64,000 nucleotides of DNA from positions 232,948 to 296,947 of the forward strand of contig NZ_JAHGAJ010000005.1 in the NCBI RefSeq assembly GCF_030248535.1. The letters are read 5' to 3'. The translations under genes were made by a program, and so were the position numbers. Source of the DNA: Vibrio sp. D404a. GTDB taxonomy: Bacteria > Pseudomonadota > Gammaproteobacteria > Enterobacterales > Vibrionaceae. Below the pieces are notes generated by a model. That model searched no databases. It had not been told where the DNA came from and saw only the letters and a program-made list of their open reading frames with translations. Below, piece by piece: positions 9,516 to 17,491 of the stretch. Numbering within the stretch: the first letter of the stretch is position 1; the number at the start of each line of letters is the position of its first letter.

Positions 9516-10121
9516 TTATACGGCAATGCTTTTCCGCTTCGCTTTATTTCTGTGTGGCGGCTGATTAAGGGAATGGGTTGTTTTATCTGTTTGTGAGGCA
9601 TTTTTTCGAAGCACCTTAGTGACACTTTTCTGAAGCAGTAAAGAGTTTGGGTAGGCGATCAAGTTGCCACTCGAGTGCCTAATCAGAGTATGAAACATCT
9701 TTATCTCTAAAATCTTTCCTTCAATTCCATCACCATCCGCCACCACGATTGAGTCACCAATTCGATATGGGAATACGAAAAAGATCAAAAAGCTCGCCGT
9801 GATGTTACTTAGGATTGACCACTGCGCGATAAACGCAACACCAAACACCGTGACGAGCGAAGAGATGAAAATGGTGAAGTTGCCATAGCCAATCCCACTC
9901 ACAATCAAATAGCTAGCAAACAGCAATACAAAAGAGCAGATGTTGAAGCAGCGAATGATGAACATACTGCGTGTCGACGAGACAGATTTGATGCTCGCTA
10001 AGTTATTTACCGTTGTGGAGATAAAGCGTTTTAATACCCAGTAAATCAGCCAAAATAGCAGGGCAAGTAACACATCGTATTCTTTAATGGTGTTGAAGAT
10101 TTGTTCCAGATATTGCGACAT
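9516..10121 (-). CDS. Small MscS-family mechanosensitive channel
   Basis: A 201-aa protein with three or four membrane helices; the last (VTVFGVAFIAQWSILSNITA) is the MscS pore helix. It is followed by the MscS beta domain (YRIGDSIVVADGDGIEGKIL; LIAYPNSLLLQ). E. coli MscS has 286 aa; here the C-terminal alpha/beta vestibule is missing and replaced by a short basic polar tail. Expected role: pressure-relief channel of the inner membrane. It is divergent from the TerC operon. Confidence 0.85.
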   Translation of the reverse strand: MSQYLEQIFNTIKEYDVLLALLFWLIYWVLKRFISTTVNNLASIKSVSSTRSMFIIRCFNICSFVLLFASYLIVSGIGYGNFTIFISSLVTVFGVAFIAQWSILSNITASFLIFFVFPYRIGDSIVVADGDGIEGKILEIKMFHTLIRHSSGNLIAYPNSLLLQKSVTKVLRKNASQTDKTTHSLNQPPHRNKAKRKSIAV

Positions 10122-10391
10122 AGCGGCCTCTCGTTATTGAGGCGATATTTTGATTGTCGCAGGCAAGAAATACATCATCAAAGCCTTATATCTTTATCAT
10201 TCAAACCTGTTAGTTGATGCTCGTCGCTTCCGAAATCTTGTGAATGCAAGCGGTGTTTTGTTTGCTAACCTTCTGAATTTGCGTGTTTTATATTTATTTT
10301 ATATTTAGATAACTGATATCTAAGTCTTTACTGATGCTTGATATCTTTCGATTTGTAGAATGAGCGGCCTTTCAATCATCAAGAGGTCACC
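10122..10391. other. Divergent promoter region between MscS-like and TerC operons
   Basis: About 270 bp holding the promoters of both neighbours. A very AT-rich stretch lies near 10285-10325. I looked for a yybP-ykoY (manganese) riboswitch, found upstream of some TerC-family genes, and did not recognise one. Confidence 0.5.
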
Positions 10392-10484
10392 ATGACTATC
10401 ATCGTAATTAAATTGGTCTATATCTACGTACAGAAAAGGCGCAAACAGAAGCTGCTTCAAACATTATCCGTGGGAGCACGCTAA
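10392..10484 (+). CDS. Predicted 30-aa membrane microprotein ahead of terC
   Basis: A 30-codon ORF (begins MTIIVIKLVYIYVQKRRKQK) with AAGAGGTCACC directly upstream at good spacing. It is one short hydrophobic helix followed by a strongly basic tail, the usual pattern of bacterial single-pass microproteins. Its stop lies 2 bp before the next start, and that gene's ribosome site (GTGGGAG) lies inside this ORF, so the two are translationally coupled. Function unknown: a leader peptide or a TerC partner are both possible. Confidence 0.5.
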   Translation: MTIIVIKLVYIYVQKRRKQKLLQTLSVGAR

Positions 10485-10486
10485 CC

Positions 10487-10696
10487 ATGATGACTCTGTT
10501 TATCACACAACTGGTGATTCTATGGTCAGCTGCCGATCCTATTCGGTCTATCCCGGTTTTAATGGGTAGCCGCTCTACCTCGTTTTCTGGTCATGGTCGT
10601 AGTATCGCTGCTTCGATTGCGCGTTTTTCTATTGGTGTTATCGCGGGTTCACTGCTGTTCGTTTTCCTGATGCAACATTTAACAGGAGGCGCATAA
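10487..10696 (+). CDS. 69-aa two-helix membrane protein resembling the MarC N-terminus
   Basis: Two hydrophobic segments flank a polar loop. Helix 1 contains ADPIRSIPVLM, recalling the DPxGNxPxF signature at the start of MarC-family proteins; helix 2 is ARFSIGVIAGSLLFVFLM. A complete MarC has about 200 aa and six helices, so this is either a remnant or a genuine short protein. Tight packing (2 bp before, 1 bp after) and clean ribosome sites argue for a translated gene. MarC and TerC belong to the same LysE-type transporter superfamily, so a partner role to TerC is an inference worth testing. Confidence 0.6.
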   Translation: MMTLFITQLVILWSAADPIRSIPVLMGSRSTSFSGHGRSIAASIARFSIGVIAGSLLFVFLMQHLTGGA

Positions 10697-10697
10697 C

Positions 10698-11654
10698 ATG
10701 AGTGTCGACTATATCGTGGCCTTTGGCACATTGTTACTTTTGGAAGTGATCCTTGGCGTTGATAACGTCATCTTTATTTCTATTTTGGTCGAAGAATTGC
10801 CAACACGTTTACAAAGAAAAGTGCGAAACCTTGGTATTAGCCTCGCGGTGCTGTCCCGCATTGGGTTAGTGTTTTCGGTATCTTGGTTGATGTCCCTGAC
10901 AGAGCCGTTGGTTTCGATCTCTCGTTGGGATTGGTCAGGTAAAGACATTATCCTGATTTTTGGTGGTGCATTCTTAATGCTCAAGAGTCTCCATGAACTG
11001 TATGCTTGGTTAACCGGACCAAAGGTAAAGCAGCCGCGCTCCAATAGCAGCAGTTTGATGTTGATTGTATTGCAGATCATCGTGATAGATGCGGTGTTTT
11101 CTTTTGACTCGGTGATCACCGCAGTGGCACTGGTTAACGACGTCACCATCATTATTTCCGCAATAGTGGTTTCTGCAATTATCATGGTCTTGTTGGCAGA
11201 AGCGATTCAAACCACCATAACCAAACACCCAGGTTTGAAACTACTGGCACTGCTTTTCTTGGTGATGCTTGGTGTCATTCTTATGTTGGAAGGGGTAGGG
11301 ATCAAACTGGACAAGAGCTACGTTTATGTTGTTCTCGCTTTCGGTTTGCTTTTGGAAGTCCTGCACATCATCTTGAACAAGCAGAGCTCAACAACGCCAC
11401 CGACACCAGAGGGGAGTGCTCCTATTGGCTCAATGCTTTCAATGCCGAATAGCGTGAGTAGCAATGATAGCGGTTATATAGTTGATGTCGATGCAGTCGG
11501 TGATGTTCGAAGTCACCCTCGTACTAAAGTTCACCCATACAGCCGCCCTCTGACTGGTGCACAGTACGCTGAAGAGCTTGATTCATTGTGGTCAGAGCCA
11601 GTGGTTTATATCTCTACAAGGTTGCAACCAAGGACCATTGATAAAGCCAGCTAA
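10698..11654 (+). CDS. TerC-family integral membrane protein
   Basis: A 318-aa protein with about seven to eight membrane helices and both TerC acidic signatures: LEVILGVDNVIF near residue 15 and DAVFSFDSVITAV near 130. The family (TerC, Alx, YkoY) is linked to metal-ion export, notably manganese, and to loading of exported metalloenzymes. The polar C-terminal tail (about residues 225-318) is cytoplasmic and less conserved. An excellent ribosome site (ACAGGAGGCGCATAAC) precedes the ATG. It is the last gene of a three-gene operon with two tiny membrane genes. No tellurite genes are nearby. Confidence 0.9.
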   Translation: MSVDYIVAFGTLLLLEVILGVDNVIFISILVEELPTRLQRKVRNLGISLAVLSRIGLVFSVSWLMSLTEPLVSISRWDWSGKDIILIFGGAFLMLKSLHELYAWLTGPKVKQPRSNSSSLMLIVLQIIVIDAVFSFDSVITAVALVNDVTIIISAIVVSAIIMVLLAEAIQTTITKHPGLKLLALLFLVMLGVILMLEGVGIKLDKSYVYVVLAFGLLLEVLHIILNKQSSTTPPTPEGSAPIGSMLSMPNSVSSNDSGYIVDVDAVGDVRSHPRTKVHPYSRPLTGAQYAEELDSLWSEPVVYISTRLQPRTIDKAS

Positions 11655-11746
11655 CGGCGGGTCATCATCTTTGCTTTTGAGTGCACGTCTAATGGGCTTC
11701 GCTACCATGGACGGTGAAATGAGCGTGCACCTCTAGCTTCTTTTTT

Positions 11747-11854
11747 ATTTCTATTTACAGCTCTACTTTTCTTTACACCTCTTCTTCTTTTTAAAACTCT
11801 ATTTCTCTTTAAAACTTTATCGCGAGTTACACCTTCACTTCTACTCTCAGTTTT
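11747..11854 (+). repeat. Six degenerate 18-bp tandem repeats, pyrimidine-rich
   Basis: Units start at 11747, 11765, 11783, 11801, 11819 and 11837, each exactly 18 bp. Typical units are ATTTCTATTTACAGCTCT and ATTTCTCTTTAAAACTTT. The array lies about 90 bp after the terC stop and 75 bp upstream of the next promoter. The plus strand is nearly all pyrimidine and A. Confidence 0.8.
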
Positions 11855-11929
11855 ATAGTAACTTTTCTTGAGTGAGCGCTCTTCTTATTGGTATTTGCAC
11901 TGTCACGGGTACTACCTTCTCCCTTGGTA

Positions 11930-11981
11930 GGGTTTCATCCTACAAATGCGATTCATCGACTTTTCCAAATACTCATAAACT
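11930..11981 (+). promoter_or_regulatory. Shared promoter element, copy 1 (548-aa barrel gene)
   Basis: A 24-bp element at 11930-11953 (GGGTTTCATCC, then TACAAATGCGATT), 22 nt, then -10-like TAAACT at 11976-11981. GTAGG...CCTAC around the first half also forms a small dyad. Nearly identical in its first 24 bp to the copy at 18544. Confidence 0.75.
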
Positions 11982-12099
11982 GTGCCCATCTTAACGAGTC
12001 AATCACGTTAACAAGCACGGTGATCTGGAATATTCGCCGCAAAGTAAATGGTCAGAGTTTTGAGGAAAAAGCTCTGATTAATGAACGGCACTTAAAAGA

Positions 12100-13746
12100 A
12101 TGAACAATCTATTTTCAAATCGTAAACCTAAGCACACTTTATTATCTCTGGCGCTATTCGCGGCGATCTCAGGCAATAGCTTTGCCAATGAATCAAGCTC
12201 TACACAGCCAGAAGCACTTTCAGGCAAACAAGTTTTTGCCCACTACGGGTTAGACGAGAATATCCCTAAGCTCGCGATGAGTTCTCTTTTACAGGGTGAG
12301 CATCTTGTGGAATACGCGACACGCACAATCAAGGTTGGCGACGATGTTCGAGAGTCGAGCGTGTACTTGGTAAAAGATACAGATGCGAAGGGCAACATCG
12401 ATTTAAGAATTAAGTACAGCCCAGATGCGCTTGATGCTCATGAAGATGTGATTGATGAGATTGAAAACTTCACACGTACTGAATATCGCCTCCGAGACTA
12501 TGCCGAGAGCTACGACAAATCGAGCATTAAAGCGGATGAAAAAGAGGACGGTAGTGTCGTGATCAGTTTCGATTACTCCAAGTATGGTCTGCCGCAAGAT
12601 ATTGCTTATTTCCGTTTCTTGAGTGTGGAACTGACGCTAGAGAATGGCCAACCAACCCAGATGCGTATCTTCAATAGACAGCCGTTTTCTTACGACAAAT
12701 ACAGCGTCGACAGCTATGAGCAAGATATCGAATTTAGTGTATTACCGTCTGGGAAAGTGATTCTGGCGAGCAAGAATACCGAGATAAAAGGCACGTCGAA
12801 AAAGAAGCCCGTTCACGTGGTGAGCTCTATTGAGCCTGTTGCAATCTACGAAGACGATAGCGGTGTGAACATCTTAGATCATGAGCGATTAGAGCATGTA
12901 TCAGACCCGCGCATGAGAGAGCAGAGTGTTGACCTTGATAGAGTGTTTCCTCTGATGGGCGACATGGTGAGAAGACAAGGTATCGACCTTCCATTGCCAT
13001 TCGGTATTTCAGCGGCGTATCGCAATCAGAACATGAATATTCCGTTTACTGACTTTGTGATTGAGGGCGTTGGTCTGAATGAGCTGTTTGACCCACTTGG
13101 CAGTGTTGGTGTGGTGAATGCTGAAAGTTTCACTCTACGAGGTGATGTCAACATTCTACCTTTCTGGAATGTGTACGGCTTGGTCGGAAAGATCAACGTC
13201 GATGCTCAGGTTGATGCGGAATACACCGGCGCCGCAGGCGAAGCGATTAGAGACAAGCTCAATAACAAAATTCCGCACTTGGGTGACGCATTCTGTAAAG
13301 AGGTCTCGATGCTGTGTAACAAAGGCAATGTCCATGTGCCACTGCACCTTGAATACGATTTAGTCGGCATGGGCACCACGTTATCTGTGGGCTACAAAGA
13401 GTTCTTTGCCTCTGTTACCGGTAGCTACACAAAGACGCGTTTGAAAGGCACTGACAATTGGGGCGATGGCATCGTGACTGTTCAACCAATGTTGGGTTAC
13501 CAGCTTGTGGATTACCGCACACAATTGTTTGTCGGCGCAGAGTACCAAGGTTTGGATGCTCGCATGGACGGTCACGTTGTGGCTGGCGATATCGAGTTTG
13601 ATTATGACATCGGTGTCAATCTAGATAACTGGGCGTACTTGGTCGGCTTTAACAAACAGATCGGTAAGCACTATAACCTTACTGCGCTCTACAGCAAGGG
13701 CGAAACGCGCGACTCAGTGACCCTGAACTTTGGCTACCGCTTCTAA
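12100..13746 (+). CDS. Outer-membrane barrel protein with large N-terminal domain, unknown function
   Basis: A 548-aa exported protein: signal peptide at about residues 12-30 (LSLALFAAISGNSFA). A mixed alpha/beta domain follows to about residue 300. The rest resembles a beta barrel with alternating hydrophobic strands (FWNVYGLVGKINVDAQVDAE; VSVGY-type strands; WAYLVGFNKQIGKHYNLTAL), ending in the aromatic FGYRF. One Cys pair (CKEVSMLC, near 395-402) could form a disulfide. I do not recognise a named family. It has the eight-member promoter element upstream, shared with the patatin gene that follows. Confidence 0.75.
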   Translation: MNNLFSNRKPKHTLLSLALFAAISGNSFANESSSTQPEALSGKQVFAHYGLDENIPKLAMSSLLQGEHLVEYATRTIKVGDDVRESSVYLVKDTDAKGNIDLRIKYSPDALDAHEDVIDEIENFTRTEYRLRDYAESYDKSSIKADEKEDGSVVISFDYSKYGLPQDIAYFRFLSVELTLENGQPTQMRIFNRQPFSYDKYSVDSYEQDIEFSVLPSGKVILASKNTEIKGTSKKKPVHVVSSIEPVAIYEDDSGVNILDHERLEHVSDPRMREQSVDLDRVFPLMGDMVRRQGIDLPLPFGISAAYRNQNMNIPFTDFVIEGVGLNELFDPLGSVGVVNAESFTLRGDVNILPFWNVYGLVGKINVDAQVDAEYTGAAGEAIRDKLNNKIPHLGDAFCKEVSMLCNKGNVHVPLHLEYDLVGMGTTLSVGYKEFFASVTGSYTKTRLKGTDNWGDGIVTVQPMLGYQLVDYRTQLFVGAEYQGLDARMDGHVVAGDIEFDYDIGVNLDNWAYLVGFNKQIGKHYNLTALYSKGETRDSVTLNFGYRF

Positions 13747-13792
13747 CCTATTTGGACACTGAACCCGAAAAAGACCGCCACTTTTAAAGTGA

Positions 13793-13844
13793 GAGTGGCG
13801 TCCTGCATCCGCGAGTTATTCGATTAAACAAGTCCGCTTAATAT
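13793..13844 (+). promoter_or_regulatory. Shared promoter element, copy 2 (patatin gene)
   Basis: A 24-bp element at 13793-13816 (GAGTGGCGTCC, then TGCATCCGCGAGT), 22 nt, then -10-like TAATAT at 13839-13844. The most diverged first half of the eight, but it keeps every invariant position. Confidence 0.6.
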
Positions 13845-13854
13845 TATCGAAACG

Positions 13855-13911
13855 ATTTAACGCTAACGAACCAATTTATTGTTAACGAACCTATTTAACG
13901 TTAATGAAAGA
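13855..13911 (+). repeat. Three degenerate 19-bp tandem repeats in the patatin leader
   Basis: Units start at 13855, 13874 and 13893, built around ATTTAACGTTAACGAACCT. If the promoter at 13793-13844 is correct, the array lies at the very start of the patatin 5' untranslated region. Confidence 0.65.
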
Positions 13912-13994
13912 ACGAACCTAGGCAGATTGGCTAGGCGTGCCGAGGGAAAGGATTGGCCCATTACTTGAAGACCATTTTTATTAATAGGTATCAA

Positions 13995-15176
13995 ATGAAA
14001 ACCAAGACTAAAAACACCTTCGTGAGCATAGTGACACTCATATTTGTCACAGCATGCTCTTCATCTCATACCCTCGACAAGCGTGTTAACGAAGCTAATT
14101 ATCAGCACGTTAACGTGAGCTTGGGTAATGACGTAACAACACCAGAACCGATTCGAATACTCAAAGGCAGCGAGCAATCTCTGTTCTACAACGAGTCGAC
14201 AGCAAAGACGCCATTAACGGTGAGCGATGATCAAATGCATGTACTGGTGCTATCGGGTGGTGGCGCTAACGGTGCGTTTGGTGCCGGTATTCTGAATGGG
14301 CTTTACGATGCAGGCGAATTAGCGGACTACACCGTGGTCACAGGCATTAGCGCTGGGGCGATGATTGCACCCTTTGCTTTTGTTGGCGGTGACAAAATTC
14401 CAGAGATGAAAGCGGTGATGTTAGGCATTCAAGACAGCGAAATCATCGGCAAAAAGAACATGCTGAACACACTGTTTAAAGACGCCTTTACTCGTGGCGA
14501 CAAGCTACTGTCGTTCATTGAACAAATCTACACCCCTGAGTTTATTCAAGAGATTGCCGACGTACATAACTCTGGAAAACGCTTGTTGATCGGTACGGCA
14601 CAGTTTGATTCAGAACAGCTGGTGGTTTGGAACTTGGGACAAATAGCCGCGAGCGATGCACCAAACAAAGTGGCTTTGATTCATAAGGTTCTAGCGGCAA
14701 GTGCTTCGATCCCAGGTGTGTTTCCGCCTCAATTTATTCCTGTGGAATATCAAGGACAACCACTTGAAGAGCTGCACGTTGACGGTGGGCTAGCTGCTCA
14801 AATGTTCTTGTTCGCTGATCATATTGAGTACGGGAAGATCAATGATGCACTTGGCTTGAATAAAGCGCCCAAGGTTCATGTTGTGCGTAATGGTCGCCTG
14901 GCGCTGCCTTACCATTTAACTGAAGACAAAGGGATCGACCTTATTACTCGCACTGTTCAAAGCATGACAGTGAACCAAAGTGCTGGGGATCTATATCGAA
15001 TTGCCTATTTTAGTGAGCAGCAAGGGTTGGATATGGCCTACAGCGATATCGATGATTCGTTCTATGCTAAGCGTGGCAGTAAAGATATGTTTGATAGCCA
15101 ATACATGCTGTCGCTTTACCAATACGGTTACTTAAAAGTTCAAAATCAACAAGTTTGGTCGCAGCTTAACCCTTAA
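13995..15176 (+). CDS. Patatin-like phospholipase lipoprotein
   Basis: A 393-aa protein. The ATG at 13995 is chosen over an in-frame TTG at 13953 because it opens directly on a lipoprotein signal (MKTKTKNTFVSIVTLIFVTA, then CSSSH). Patatin features in order: oxyanion glycine loop GGGANGAFGAG (about residue 85), nucleophile elbow GISAG (about 115), and the catalytic Asp in DGGLAAQ (about 270). Expected reaction: acyl-ester hydrolysis of phospholipids or related lipids at the periplasmic face of a membrane. It follows the 548-aa barrel gene and has its own copy of the shared promoter element, with a 150-nt leader. Confidence 0.92.
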   Translation: MKTKTKNTFVSIVTLIFVTACSSSHTLDKRVNEANYQHVNVSLGNDVTTPEPIRILKGSEQSLFYNESTAKTPLTVSDDQMHVLVLSGGGANGAFGAGILNGLYDAGELADYTVVTGISAGAMIAPFAFVGGDKIPEMKAVMLGIQDSEIIGKKNMLNTLFKDAFTRGDKLLSFIEQIYTPEFIQEIADVHNSGKRLLIGTAQFDSEQLVVWNLGQIAASDAPNKVALIHKVLAASASIPGVFPPQFIPVEYQGQPLEELHVDGGLAAQMFLFADHIEYGKINDALGLNKAPKVHVVRNGRLALPYHLTEDKGIDLITRTVQSMTVNQSAGDLYRIAYFSEQQGLDMAYSDIDDSFYAKRGSKDMFDSQYMLSLYQYGYLKVQNQQVWSQLNP

Positions 15177-15192
15177 ATTTATTAGCGTTTAT

Positions 15193-15254
15193 CCAGTTAA
15201 ACAGCGCAGCATTTCCCATAGTGAGATTGAATTCGCTGTGCTGTTTATGACTGG
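15193..15254 (+). other. Long hairpin reaching the ribosome site of the TRIC-like gene
   Basis: CCAGT, TAAACAGC, a G-T wobble and CAGC (15193-15210) pair with GCTG, GCTGTTTA and ACTGG (15235-15254), leaving a 2-nt bulge and a 24-nt loop. The 3' arm ends inside the GGAGTGGAGAG ribosome site of the next gene. No T run follows, so control of translation or RNA processing fits better than termination. Confidence 0.55.
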
Positions 15255-15268
15255 AGTGGAGAGAAACA

Positions 15269-15910
15269 ATGACAACCACTGAATTTATTATTGATGCGAT
15301 TACGGTGTTAGGTACAGCAGCATTTGCACTAGCAGCGGTATTGGCGGCGTTGGAAAAGCGTGTTGATATCTTCTCTGTGACCGTACTCGGAGTTATCACG
15401 GCTGTGGGTGGCGGCACGATCCGTGACTGTATCCTTGATGTGCCAGTATTTTGGTCTGAAGACATTTCCTACATCACCATTGCCTGTGTCGCGAGCTTAT
15501 TGGGTTTCTTCTTTTTTCGATTCATTCAGCTTAGAAAAATCAACACCTTGTATCTCTATATTGATGCCCTCGCGATTGCCATGTTCGCGATTCAAGGCAC
15601 AGATAAGGCGTGGGCATTAGGCTTTGGCTTGCCAGTGGCTCCGGTGATTCTCGGTATTATTACTGCGGTAGGTGGCGGAGTGGTCAGAGATACGCTTCTG
15701 CAAAGACCATCGCTGCTATTAACCAAAGAGTTGTATGCGATACCCGTGGCACTCGGTTGCCTGCTTTACACCGGCTTTCTGATGTTTTTTGAGCAGTACA
15801 CCCAATTCGGCGCGCTGATTTCAGCGGGGCTGGTGGTATATCTGCGCCACCTTTCGATTCAAAAACACATTGTGGTGCCTAGCTGGGCGATCATCAATTA
15901 TCGCGCTTAG
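15269..15910 (+). CDS. TRIC/UPF0126-family cation channel protein
   Basis: A 213-aa membrane protein with about seven helices in two repeats; each repeat carries the family glycine signature (VITAVGGGTIRDCILDVPVF near residue 45; IITAVGGGVVRDTLLQRPSL near 130). Prokaryotic TRIC homologues form trimeric potassium-permeable channels of the inner membrane; their role in bacteria is not settled. The start is preceded by GGAGTGGAGAGAAACA. It lies 92 bp after the patatin gene, separated by a long hairpin. Confidence 0.88.
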   Translation: MTTTEFIIDAITVLGTAAFALAAVLAALEKRVDIFSVTVLGVITAVGGGTIRDCILDVPVFWSEDISYITIACVASLLGFFFFRFIQLRKINTLYLYIDALAIAMFAIQGTDKAWALGFGLPVAPVILGIITAVGGGVVRDTLLQRPSLLLTKELYAIPVALGCLLYTGFLMFFEQYTQFGALISAGLVVYLRHLSIQKHIVVPSWAIINYRA

Positions 15911-16026
15911 GTCGCGATAGCTAAGGCACTCTGCTCTTCGATTTCTTACTGCATTGAGCGGTAAGGTTATGTTCATGCATGGAAGCTTTACTCGCAGGAA
16001 TCACCTGCTACTAAAAAGACAAAGCT

Positions 16027-17217
16027 ATGCAATTAAATAAACCGTTCGCAACGCTCGCCATGAGCTGCTCGATACTCTCTACTCCGACACTGGCTTCCTT
16101 CTTCGATGAAGTCGACGGTCAATTCGATATGGGTCACCACATCGCAGAAAACGCAGCCGGATTTTTACCTGTGCCTATCATTATCACAGAGCCTGCAGTG
16201 GGCTATGGTGGCGGCCTAGTTGGCGTATTCATGCATGAGACTGAAGAGCAAAAGCAAGCGCGCAAACAGGCTGCTCTCACCGCTCTAGATGGCGGCGCTC
16301 AGTTAATGCCAGCGTCGATTACGGCGGTGGGTGCTGCGGGTACAAAAAATGGTTCTTGGTTTGCTTTCGCTGGGCACAGACACTCATGGCTAGATGACTC
16401 CATTCGCTATATCGGTGGTGCTGGCGTGGGTAAAGTGAATCTGGATATCTATCAAGACATTTCATTTCCTGGGTTTGGCAATATTATCCCGCCGTTTGAA
16501 ACGTCATTTGGTTTCAATACGCAAACCACAGGTGCTGCCATGTTGCAGAACTTGCAGTTTCGTGTCGCTGATACGCCGTTGATGTTAGGGATTAAGCAGT
16601 TCGCTTCTTATAGTTCTGTAGAGTCAGATAATCGTGCGATTAACCAGATCCTTGAGTGGACGCTTGGTAAAGAAAGCGTCACGTCTGGTCTTGGCCTTTT
16701 GGCGGAATACGACACTCGAAACAACCTTTTTTATCCAACATCTGGATTTAAGGTCGCTGCCGATTATATGGTTTATGACGAAAAATTGGGGAGTGATTCC
16801 GAGTATCTAAAATTCGGCTTAGAAGGGCAAGGTTACATTCCTCTTGGGGACAAATGGACTCTCGGCTTGGCGGGTGACTATGAAAAGTTCGCCACTGACG
16901 AGCTATTTGTCGCCCCGACAACCCAACCTTATATTAAGTTGCGCGGTGTTCAGTCATACCGTTATCAAGGGGATGAAGTGGCTACGCTGCAAACGCAAGT
17001 GACCTACGACATTGATCACCGCTGGAAGGTGTCTGCCTTTTACGGGATCGGTGCGACAAGAGATGAGAGTCACTACAGCAATGATGCCATGGTCGATGCC
17101 TATGGCGTTGGTTTTCGCTATCAGCTCGCTCGCCGATATGGTTTGTATATGGGAGTCGATATTGCGACCAGTGAAGGAGACGGTGCCTTCTATATTAACT
17201 TAGGCAGTGGTTTCTAA
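16027..17217 (+). CDS. BamA/TamA-like (Omp85 surface-antigen) outer-membrane barrel, no POTRA domains
   Basis: A 396-aa protein with a signal peptide (MQLNKPFATLAMSCSILSTP..LASF). The sequence goes almost straight into a 16-strand-like barrel, with GLGLLAEYDTRNNLFYPTSG (the strand and loop typical of the Omp85 barrel start) and YIKLRGVQSYRYQGDEV, equivalent to the conserved loop-6 R-G motif. It ends in NLGSGF. There is no space for POTRA repeats, unlike BamA or TamA. This short class occurs next to patatin phospholipases and in patatin-Omp85 fusions, which fits the patatin gene two positions upstream. It may help expose a partner at the surface. Confidence 0.82.
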   Translation: MQLNKPFATLAMSCSILSTPTLASFFDEVDGQFDMGHHIAENAAGFLPVPIIITEPAVGYGGGLVGVFMHETEEQKQARKQAALTALDGGAQLMPASITAVGAAGTKNGSWFAFAGHRHSWLDDSIRYIGGAGVGKVNLDIYQDISFPGFGNIIPPFETSFGFNTQTTGAAMLQNLQFRVADTPLMLGIKQFASYSSVESDNRAINQILEWTLGKESVTSGLGLLAEYDTRNNLFYPTSGFKVAADYMVYDEKLGSDSEYLKFGLEGQGYIPLGDKWTLGLAGDYEKFATDELFVAPTTQPYIKLRGVQSYRYQGDEVATLQTQVTYDIDHRWKVSAFYGIGATRDESHYSNDAMVDAYGVGFRYQLARRYGLYMGVDIATSEGDGAFYINLGSGF

Positions 17218-17282
17218 CGCCTTCTATTTTTCGTTAGCCGTAGGTTCATGGCAAAACAAACAGCGATATATTTTCGAGCTTC

Positions 17283-17315
17283 AAAGCCGTCATTTTAATA
17301 GAGTGGCGGCTTTTT
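17283..17315 (+). terminator. Terminator after the Omp85-like gene
   Basis: AAAGCCGTCATT (17283-17294) pairs, with two G-T wobbles, with AGTGGCGGCTTT (17302-17313), followed by a T run. Confidence 0.8.
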
Positions 17316-17375
17316 GCTATGTGGCTCGTTTTAATTTTTCAGGATATACGCCGACTTCCAAGATCTGTAAATGAC

Positions 17376-17427
17376 GGATGAAGTCCGTCTTTCGCGATTG
17401 GTTCATTAAAGAAAATCACCGTAAATT
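17376..17427 (+). promoter_or_regulatory. Shared promoter element, copy 3 (choloylglycine-hydrolase-family gene)
   Basis: A 24-bp element at 17376-17399 (GGATGAAGTCC, then GTCTTTCGCGATT), 22 nt, then -10-like TAAATT at 17422-17427. The first half also sits in a perfect small hairpin GACGGA/TCCGTC (17374-17390). Confidence 0.75.
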
Positions 17428-17491
17428 TAGTACCAAGTTCAGAGCGAACGACAGAATTTCAATTTACTTTAACTCCTTGGAGCTACTTACT

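Noticed and set aside
11888..12103. 71-codon ORF overlapping the start of the 548-aa barrel gene by an ATGA junction
   Set aside because: It starts at a TTG without ribosome site and runs straight through the shared promoter element; the overlap looks accidental.
17378..17491. 38-residue N-terminal extension of the choloylglycine-hydrolase-family protein
   Set aside because: It would hide the catalytic Cys2, and its first codons lie inside the promoter element.
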